Both the position numbers and the translations under genes were made by a program. A model generated the notes under the pieces. It saw nothing but the letters and a program-made list of their open reading frames with translations. It made no database searches and was not told the origin of the DNA. Below, piece by piece: positions 55,278 through 64,000 of a stretch of DNA of 64,000 bases. The DNA is from Heliocidaris erythrogramma (lineage: Eukaryota; Echinodermata; Echinoidea; Camarodonta; Echinometridae): contig CM046854.1 in assembly GCA_025617745.1 (NCBI GenBank), forward strand, positions 60,035,606 to 60,099,605. The letters run 5' to 3'. Positions within the stretch are counted from its first letter, which is position 1. Each line of letters starts with the position of its first letter.

Positions 55278-57200
55278 CTATATGCTTTGCAGGGGTTTGT
55301 GGTTACTGTACATAGTTCCTGGACGGAAAAAAGTAAACTGGTTCCATTTCTCCAAAGCGGACACTATTGCTAGCATTTCCTTTTCAATGACTGCATACCT
55401 TGACTCTGTGTCACTCAAAGCACGCCTATCATATACAACCGTTCTGCCTTCTTGGATCAGGGCAGCACCGATACCATGAGCACTAGCATCTGTGTAGATC
55501 TTTAACTTCTTGGACTGATCAAAATATGCTAGTACAGGAGCGGTGGTAAGCAGCTTCTTTATCTCTTTGAAGGCTCTCTCATGGTTGGCATCCCATGACC
55601 ATTCAACGCCCTTCTTGGTCAGATCATTGATGGGTGTCATTACCTCCGACAGTCGAGAATGATAACGTGCCAGTTAGTTCACCATCCCTCTCAACCTATG
55701 GATGTCGTCTCTGTTCGCTGGAGGCGGCATCTTCATTATGGCATCAACCTCTGAGGGATCTAGTTTCAGTCCATAATCTGTGATGATATGTTTCAAGAAT
55801 GGTACGTATTTGACATACAACCTGGACTTCTCACTGTTGAGGATCATCACAAGGTCCTGGCATCGTTTGAGCAGTTGGTGTGTCGATGATCATGCTCGTT
55901 TGAGTTCAAATGGGAGTTTCTCCACTTATATCTGCCTCAAGGAGTGGAAAAGTAGTTAGCTTGCTGGACTCTTCATCAAGAGGGCAGTGAAGATACCCAT
56001 CTTTTAGATCGCAGATGGAGAATGTTGTTGCTTTCGTCAAGCAGGGCAGAATGTCATCAAGTACAAGAAATGTGTAGTGCTCCCTCTTCAGGACTTCGTT
56101 GAGTGGTCTAGGATCAATGCATATTCTGACCTTTTCGGACTTCTTTTGAGCAACAGACATCTGACCCATCCAGTCAGCCGATACATCGACTTCCCTTTGA
56201 TCTTTTAGTTGATCAAGTTTGCCCTTAACAACCTCCTTCATAGATTTAGGAACTGTCCTAGCTGGTCTAATGACTGGTTGAGTGTCTTTATTGACAGTCA
56301 AGTGCACTGGAGTGCCTGGCAGGATGTCAGTCTGAGGTGTCGATAATACATCAGGGTACTCCTTCGCGAAGTCGGTAGTGCTAGCTGCACTGACTTGCTC
56401 AAAACTGTCGTAGTTGAGGGTGACAAGCTTCAACTGTTATGCCGCCTTCTTTTGCAGTGGGGTAAGGTCTCCTTCAACAATCACGAAATCAACTTTATAT
56501 TTCAGTTCAGTCATAGGGTTGACTGTCTTGACCTTGCATTTCGCTATGGACTGGGAAGATGTCTTGTTCCACATTAATTTGTAGATGTACTACCTCAGGA
56601 AGTATTACGTGAGTGGATCTGAGATATTTTCTTAGCAGGAAGTTAACAGTGGAACCACAGTCTATCTGGAACTTGACCTGCTGATCATGGAGTTTCATCA
56701 TATAGTATACTGGTCCTCTGTCTATCTGGACTACATTTACATCACTCACGGTGTTGACGCTTTCACAAGATGATGTGTCAGAAGCATGTCTCGTTCTCTA
56801 GAACTCCATGAACTTTGTTAATTCCACATACCTTGGAAGCCCTGAAGTGATTCTTTCTTTGGCAGGCAGTGCATGTTTGCCCCCACGCTGCACACATTTC
56901 CTTCTCCAGAGGGTGAGTTCGGCAGCAGAATTTGCATTTCTTTGGTTCAAATGCATCCTTTCCTTTCTCTCTCTCTCTCTCTCTGCGTTTGTTTTCCAGC
57001 ACCCTTCTGCATGTTTCTAGGTTTCTTCGAGAAGTGCTTATTACTGACTTTATGCACAATTTCCTCCTTCTTCAGTGCCTTCATCTGAGTAGTGTTAGCA
57101 TCCACTGCTTTAAAAATATTTATGGCTTTAGTGAGGTCAAAGTCTTGAGTAGCCATAATTCTCTCTCATCCGGTCGTCTCGGACCCCTATTAAGCAATCT
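55278..57200 (-). pseudogene. decayed Gypsy-type LTR retrotransposon gag-pol
   Basis: In 5' to 3' order on the minus strand: end of gag (DDRMRE, then after a frame change MATQDFDLTKAINIFKAVDA) at 57200-57030; two cysteine clusters (CKFCC...H and C..C...NHF) at 56950-56830; aspartic protease remnant with DCGS in place of the usual D(S/T)G near 56660; RT fingers (56433-55906; VRICIDPRPLNEVLKREHY, FSICDLKDGYLHCPLDEESS); then RT connection (KMPPPANRDDIHRLRGMVN) and RNase H (IYTDASAHGIGAALI, EKEMLAIVSALEKW) at 55720-55278. The palm segment with the YxDD catalytic box is absent between about 55906 and 55880, and several frame changes and stops are present. A (CT)n run at 56972-56990 interrupts gag. 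No integrase or LTRs recognised. Inactive. Confidence 0.85.
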
Positions 57201-58524
57201 TGTCCAGAAATGCACAAATTCAGAGACAAAATTCACAATAGAGATTCAGAGTGGAACAAAAAGCATACCAGTCTGTCATCCTCATGAACATAAAGTACTA
57301 AAACACCACGCTGCGCATGCCATCATGTAAGCTTATTGTGTTCATGACGTGGTTTTCTTGACTCGAACATCAGAGGGCATGCACATGTTTTTACATACGA
57401 GGAAGAAAATCCGGAGGTGTAAAATAAAATAAGGTAAAATGATGATGCAAAACCGTGGGTAATGAAACCTTCCAAACAATGAAATACAAAAAGGTACTAT
57501 ACGATCAGACTTCAATTTCGCCGAGCGCTCCGCGCGCAAATTCTCTAATTTTTCCTGATTCATGACAACCGTGGAGAGCTGGTAATTAAGAAGCATTAAC
57601 TCTTTCAGTGCCGATGTCACGTGTAAGTGACAAATAGACTTGTTATTTTCATTCACCAATTACTCGACCATATGAAAGGTATATGGTAGTCAATATATAT
57701 CAAAATTCTGAGCACAAATCAAGCATTCAAAATATATGATTATAATTATAAGCTACCATAGACATTTTCAGAAAAGCATGTTACTAAGATTCATTGAGTT
57801 TTCCTTTGAAGACTCTGTTTTTATGAGGGTTATGATGTGGAAAAAACAACAGTTCATTCGGAGAGGCACCTATATGTGTATTCCATGAACTCGCTATACT
57901 AAGTTTGTTTAAAAGATTGATTTGTAATTGCATATAAACGGAAAAGCATATAAACGGAAAAGCATTGTTAAACGAAAATAGATGAATACTAACGCTGATG
58001 GCGCTATATAGAAATATATGATCATGAGGAAGAATCAAACAATGTCAAAATCTTTTTTCCCTTTATGCCTGGAAAACAAAACTAGATGCCGAATCAAGCT
58101 GCCCCCTTCGGGTAAAGACAGATAATAATAGTGATTAGTGTCAAGACAAAATAAACCTAATGGAAGTTCTATATTTTTAACATTTTGAAATTATTTATTC
58201 TTTATATTAGGTTTTCCTAAAATTGGTTAAATTGGTCATGTGAATGTGTTGAAGAATTATATGAAGAATTATATGAGTGATCTTTGTTGTTGTCTATTCG
58301 GAATAATTCCAGCTGGGGTTTTTTCCCAATAAAAATTATGATGACTATGCTGAAGAATTCTAGAAATATGAATATCTAGAAGTATGATATGAATTTTAAA
58401 AAAGATAATGATCTTGTCTATTCAGATTAATTCCAGCGGTTTTGTATCATTATACACGCACTACTTATACCATTAGTTTTATAGACAGAATGATCTTTAA
58501 AATACATTTTTTAATTGAATAATA
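57201..58524. other. non-coding stretch
   Basis: 57347-57405 repeats 51316-51375. Otherwise AT-rich; no gene recognised. Confidence 0.4.
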
Positions 58525-60840
58525 TTATTGTGGAGGCCTATATATATTACAGAGAATATGGGTACCTGCCGATATTTGAATTTAAGTTGCTGGACTAACG
58601 TAAATTAACGACATTTTTACTTTACATGAAACAAAACAGATCCAAATCCAAATTTCTTCACTCTTTTCTATTCTTCTTTTTTACGATCACTTAAATCATT
58701 GGTGTAGCTACGGGGGGGGGGGGGGGGGGGGGGGGGGGGAGAAAGGGGAGGTGAAAGGGAACGTGAAATTAAGGTGACAGGACCCCTCACACGTCCTCCC
58801 CTTGGTCTTATTAACACCACTCCTCTCTACCAGAATAAATAGAAACAGACATTCTAAAATGCAAATATACCGGTACCTAGAGGTTTGGCTGATTATGCTT
58901 ATTCCGAAAGGGTGGGTATGTCCCATCTGTTCATAATGATATCACTTAATTAAAAACCACCTGGTGTTTACCAACACTCTAACTGATCCTAACCGACATA
59001 TTATTATATCTTTGGGTTCATGCTGTAAATGAAAGCACCAATCCTTCGAACAAAAATGTAATCTGCTGCTGGGCGTTTAAAAAAGAAAAAAAAAGAAAAG
59101 AAACCCAACTTGGAAAATTTCCTACAAGTGGACTATATATTTACCAGCGTTTAATTTCATATCATATGCAAGAGTAATTAATTTGCTTTCCATTTGTTTA
59201 GGTTTCCAGGGTCACGCATCAATGAACACCTTTGTCTTCAAAATTTTGTGCAAAATTCCAGTTGGTTCACTTTCTTGTAAGACAAAATAGGAATGCTCTT
59301 CATGGCCATCCGTTAGTAAGCAAATCTCATAATGATTAATTTTACGCCTTAACAAAGAGTCCAATGAACTTCACAAAGCATGGAATGAGTTGTTAGTCAT
59401 AAACTTTGACCAAGAAGAAGTGAGATCTTCAGAGAGCACAGAGAACATGTTCGTTTGTCTTGAGTGCTGCAGGCATCTTCCGCCAATTTTCCACTAAAAG
59501 CTGAAAATCTTGAAAAGTAAAATCTTGAATCACATGCACGTATGAGTTTTTTTACTTTCCTTATTTATGCTCTTTGTCTTTGATTTGCAATTCTTTGTGA
59601 TATTGCAATCCTTTTGGTTCCAACTGATTTTTTTTTTTTTTTTGGGGGGGGGAGGCATGCAACCTCGTTAAAATTCACTGAGGCTGTCTTTTTTTTTCAA
59701 AATGATTCCTATCTCAAAGGGTTTTGTTTTATAAAGCAAAAAACCCCGAATCATCGGTGAATAACATCTCATGAACATAAGCTTGGAAAAGAAAATATCG
59801 ACAATGGGAATTGGAGCACCCAGGCCATTTCACAAAAGGCATCTCCTAAACATCATGCCCATTGTGTTTTACAAGAATGTGAACCAACTAGATTTTTGCA
59901 CAAAATTTTGAAGACAATATTAAGTGATGCGTGACTTTGGAAACCTAAACGAGTTACCAGTGGACAGAATATGAACATCACAATAGCTACGTGAATACCG
60001 GACTTCTGGTTTCGAAATTTTAAGTTAGCGAAACTTTAGGTTAACGAAACCACGACCCCCTAACCGCAAAGAGGGTTCACACGAGCCCTAAACAACAAGC
60101 TGAAACTACAAGCAGAGCGATCGTCGTGGTTAACCTCGGAAGTAGATACTACCGATTGTGTGTACAGTACACACAGATCTTGTTTTCATAATTCGCGCGA
60201 AGGGTATGACCCGAAATTTAACATGAACAGCGAGGTCATCCTTAACCACAAGCATGCGAAACTTTATTCCGTTCAAATGGGCCGTAACTTCGATGGAGGA
60301 CACCCCGCCGATCGTGGTTTCGGCCTTAACCACGAGCTCGCTTGTGGTTCTAGAATTACAAGTAAACTTAAAGTTTCGAAACTACGAGTCCGTTCATGCA
60401 GGCTGAAACTCCAAGATAACTGGAAGTTAACTTAAAGTTTTGAAACTGCAAGCGAAACTTAAAGTTTAGCTCCCACCGAGTGAATGTAACTATAGTATGG
60501 ATATCATTGTCAGTAAAAATATACATGTAGTTCATTTACAGGAATTTTTCAAAGTTGGGTTTCCTTTTTTTAACGCGCAGTATATACTGTTTACAATACG
60601 TTAAGGATTCTGGGTATTTTCTTTGCTTCTTATAGGCGCCTCCCTGGCCCTTTTTGTCCCCTGCTTTTGGTATCCACAGGCGGGGAATAATTCCCAGAAT
60701 GCCCGATGGTTGGGAGGCACTTTGTAAGGGCCGCGGTGCCTTATATTTCATAAATTCATTTTTAAACTTTGAATACCCCGAGGGAGAACTTTTTCAGGCG
60801 GTGGAACAGCTCACTATCGTATGCACGACCGAGCATTTAA
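58525..60840. repeat. composite block A (~2.2 kb)
   Basis: First of three copies. Order: G-run (58712-58739, 28 G), 58870-59190 unique-like, an inverted-repeat element (59196-59951), a segment rich in GAAACTTTAAGTT/ACTTAAAGTTTCG and TCGTGGTTAACC words (59990-60480), then a tail to about 60840 (GGGAATAATTCCCAGAATGCCC at 60685). Block B follows directly with the same order. Confidence 0.85.
59196..59951. mobile_element. ~755-bp inverted-repeat element inside block A
   Basis: The left arm GTTTAGGTTTCCAGGGTCAC ... TCTTCAAAATTTTGTGCAAA ... GTTGGTTCAC mirrors the right arm ... TTTGCACAAAATTTTGAAGA ... GCGTGACTTTGGAAACCTAA; arms ~95 bp. Block B holds the same element at about 61370-62110; block C has only its right part (to about 63318). 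No transposase. Confidence 0.8.
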
Positions 60841-62917
60841 CCTGATCTTTGTGACATAATATCCACATTTTCTTCACTTTTTTCTATTCTTTTTTCTACG
60901 ATCACTTAAATCATTAGTGTAGCTACGGGTGGGCGGGGGAGGGGGAGGGAGGGGGAGGGGGAAGAAAGGGGAGGTGAAAGGGAAGTGAAAATAAGGTGAC
61001 AGGACCCCTCACAATCCTCCCCTTGGTCTTATTATCCCCACTCCTCTATACCAGAATAAATAGGAACAGACATTCTAAAATGCAAATATACCGGTAACTA
61101 GATTTTGGCTGATTATGCTTGTTCCGAAAGTGTGGGTATGTCCCATCTGTTCATAATGATATCACTTAATTAAAAACCACCTGGTGTTTACCAACACTCT
61201 AACTGATCCTAACCAACATCATTGGCTTCATGCAATCTACTGCTGGGCGTTTCAAAAAAAAAAAAAAAAGGAAACCCAACTTTGAAAATTTCCTACAAGC
61301 TGACTATCTATTTACAAGCGTTTAATTTCATACCATATGAAAGAGTAATTAATTTGCTTTCCATTGATAACTTATTTAGGTTTCCATGGTCACGCATCAA
61401 TGAACACCTTTGTCTTCAAAATTTTGTGCAAAATTCCAGTTGGTTCACTTTCTTGTAAAACACAATAGGCATGCTCTTCTTGGCCATCCGTTAGTAAGCA
61501 AATCTCATAATGATTAATTTTGCGCCTTAACAAAGAGTCTTATGAACTTCACAAAGAATGGAATGAGTTGTTAGTCATAAACTTTGACCAAGAAGAAGTG
61601 AGATCTTCAGAGAGCATAGAGAACATTTGTCTTAAGTGCTGCAGGCATCTTCCGCCAATTTTCAACTAAAAGCTGAATATCAGCAAAGTAAAATCTTGAA
61701 TCACATGCACGTATGAGGTTTTTTTTTACTTTCCTTCTTTATGCTCTTTGTCTTTGATTTGCAATTCTTTGTGATATTACAATCCTTTAGGTTCGCACTG
61801 ACTTTTTTTTTTGGCATGCAACCTCGTTAAAATTCACCGAGGCTGTTTTTTTTTTGCAAAATGATTCCTATCTCAAAGGGTTTTGTTTTATAAAGCAAAA
61901 AACCCGAATCATGGGTGAATAACATCTCATGAACACAAGCTTGGATGAGAAAATATCGACAATGGGAATTGGAACACCCAGGCCATGTCACAAAAGGCAT
62001 CTCCTAAACATCATGCCCATTTTGTTTTACAAGAAAGTGAACCAACTAGATTTTTGCACAAATTTTTGAAGACAGTATTAAGTGATGCGTGACCCTGGAA
62101 ACTTAAACTTAAACAAGTTACCAGTGGAAAGAATATGAACATCACAATAGCTACGTTAATTCGGGACTTGTGGTTTCGAAACTTTAAGTTAGCGAAACTT
62201 TAGGTTAACGAAACACGACCCCTAACCGCAAAGAGGGTTCACACGAGCCCTAAACAACAAGCTGAAACTACAAGCAGAGCGATCGTCTTGGTTAACCTCG
62301 GAAGTAGATACTACCGATTGTGTGTACAGTACACACAGATCTTGTTTTCATAATTCGCGCGAAGGGTATGACCCGGAAATTTAACATGAACAGCGAGGTC
62401 ATCCTTAACCACAAGCATGCGAAACTTTATTCCGTTCAAATGGGCCGTAACTTCGATGGAGGACACCCGCCGATCGTGGTTTCGGCTTTAACCACGAGCT
62501 CGCTTGTGGTTCTAGAATTACAAGTAAACTTAAAGTTTCGAAACTACGAGTCCGTTCATGCAGGCTGAAACTCCAAGATAACTGGAAGTTAACTTAAAGT
62601 TTTGAAACTGCAAGCGAAACTTAAAGTTTTGAAACTGCAAGCGAAACTTAAAGTTTAGCTCCCACCGAGTGAATGTAACTATAGTATGGATATCATTGTC
62701 AGTAAAAATATACATGTAGTTCATTTACAGGAATTTTTCAAAGTTGGGTTTCCTTTTTTTAACGCGCAGTATATACTGTTTACAATACGTTAAGGATTCT
62801 GGGTATTTTCTTTGCTTCTTATAGGCGCCTCCCTGGCCCTTTTTGTCCCCTGCTTTTGGTATCCACAGGCGGGGAATAATTCCCAGAATGCCCGATGGTT
62901 GGGAGGCACTTTGTAAG
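60841..62917. repeat. composite block B (~2.1 kb)
   Basis: Same order as block A with small indels. The G-run is replaced by a GGGAGGGGGA-type patch (60927-60961). A 27-bp unit (CTTAAAGTTTTGAAACTGCA + AGCGAAA) occurs twice (62593-62650) against once in block A. It ends abruptly at 62917 inside the tail. Confidence 0.9.
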
Positions 62918-64000
62918 TATGAGGTTTTTTTTTACTTTCCTTCTTTATGCTCTTTGTCTTTGATTTGCAATTCTTTGTGATATTACAATCCTTTAGGTTC
63001 GCACTGACTTTTTTTTTTTTGGCATGCAACCTCGTTAAAATTCACCGAGGCTGTTTTTTTTGCAAAATGATTCCTATCTCAAAGGGTTTTGTTTTATAAA
63101 GCAAAAAACCCGAATCATGGGTGAATAACATCTCATGAACACAAGCTTGGAAAAGAAAATATCGACAATGGGAACTGGAACGACCAGGCCATTTCACAAA
63201 AGGCATCTCCTAAACATCATGCCCATTTTGTTTTACAAGAAAGTGAACCAACTAGATTTTTGCACAAAATTTTGAAGACAGTATTAAGTGATGCGTGACC
63301 CTGGAAACTTAAACTTAAACAAGTTACCAGTGGAAAGAATATGAACATCACAATAGCTACGTTAATTCGGGACTTGTGGTTTCGAAACTTTAAGTTAGCG
63401 AAACTTTAGGTTAACGAAACCACGACCCCCTAACCGCAAAGAGGGTTCACACGAGCCCTAAACAACAAGCTGAAACTACAAGCAGAGCGATCGTCGTGGT
63501 TAACCTCGGAAGTAGATACTACCGATTGTGTGTACAGTACACACAGATCTTGTTTTCATGATTCGCGCAAAGGGTATGACGTCACCCGGAAATTTAACAT
63601 GAACAGCGAGGTCATCCTTAACCACAAGCATGCGAAACTTTATTCCGTTCAAATGGGCCGTAACTTCGATGGAGGACACCCCGCCGATCGTGGTTTCGGC
63701 CTTAACCACGAGCTCGCTTGTGGTTCTAGAATTACAAGTAAACTTAAAGTTTCGAAACTACGAGTCCGTTCATGCAGGCTGAAACTCCAAGATAACTGCA
63801 AGTTAACTTAAAGTTTTGAAACTGCAAGCGAAACTTAAAGTTTTGAAACTGCAAGCGAAACTTAAAGTTTAGCTCCCACCGAGTGAATGTAACTATAGTA
63901 TGGATATCATTGTCAGTAAAAATATACATGTAGTTCATTTACAGGAATTTTTCAAAGTTGGGTTTCCTTTTTTTAACGCGCAGTATATACTGTTTACAAT
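62918..64000. repeat. composite block C (partial, leaves the window)
   Basis: Starts at TATGAGGTTTTTTTTTACTT, corresponding to about 61712 of block B (offset ~1206 bp), and is nearly identical to block B to the window end. The junction at 62917/62918 joins the tail of B to the middle of the unit. The 27-bp unit is present twice, as in B, so C derives from B rather than A. Confidence 0.9.

Noticed and set aside
60130-63811. Short frames repeated in blocks A-C (for example VKAETTIGGVSSIEVTAHLNG)
   Set aside because: The frame is broken by 1-bp changes in block B and both strands are equally open; similarity comes from recent block duplication, not protein constraint.
1-64000. tRNA, rRNA or snRNA genes
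   Set aside because: I looked for TTCGANTC-type B boxes with cloverleaf context and found no complete candidate by eye; a dedicated scan would be decisive.

Overview
The window looks like repeat-rich, AT-rich nuclear DNA of a marine invertebrate. An echinoderm, perhaps a sea urchin, is my best guess. This is an inference from the mix of L2/CR1-like LINEs, Gypsy and Penelope-like remnants, abundant terminal-inverted-repeat elements, foldback DNA, poly(G)/poly(C) tracts and duplicated intron-poor alpha-1,3-fucosyltransferases. There are no bacterial operons, CRISPR arrays or rRNA genes, and I recognise no tRNA.

The only recognisable host genes are two fucosyltransferase (GT10) paralogues on the minus strand, 38 kb apart (11678-13839 and 49919-51200). 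Each carries one lesion, and the lesions differ. Copy 1 is split after the membrane anchor by a 901-bp inverted-repeat element flanked by TTAA; removing the element and one TTAA leaves the frame open. Copy 2 has an uninterrupted anchor, stem and most of the catalytic domain, but one extra G in a G-run shifts the frame near the end of the donor-binding motif. Splice-like signals also suggest two small exons of unknown genes (11286-11452 and 36207-36260).

Most of the rest is mobile DNA. 0-8 kb: a LINE ORF1, a decayed L2/CR1-like LINE and a degenerate GGGCAC-type array. 9-11 kb: short tandem duplications. 14.5 kb: a near-perfect 112-bp palindrome. 14.9-18.8 kb: a 3.9-kb inverted-repeat element with mirrored ~170-bp subterminal repeats and a LINE inserted in one arm. 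22-29 kb: duplicated pseudogene fragment, two 930-bp TTAA elements and simple repeats. 30.9-34.1 kb: a striking nested palindrome of outer arms about 1 kb long around three inner hairpins. 34-38 kb: small inverted-repeat elements and a pyrimidine-rich minisatellite. 39.7-43.7 kb: Penelope-like and LINE fragments and a PIF/Harbinger-type element. 44.4-45.1 kb: three elements nested inside one another. 47-50 kb: hAT-type and TTAA elements. 53.4-54.2 kb: a third, inverted member of the 930-bp family. 55.3-57.2 kb: a decayed Gypsy element. 58.6-64 kb: two full and one partial copy of a ~2.1-kb composite block running off the window end.

No functional pathway can be assembled here. The biology is Golgi-type fucosylation potential (both copies probably disabled as sequenced) and a record of transposon bursts, nesting and palindrome formation. 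All positions were read by eye; element ends are exact only where target-site duplications are stated.
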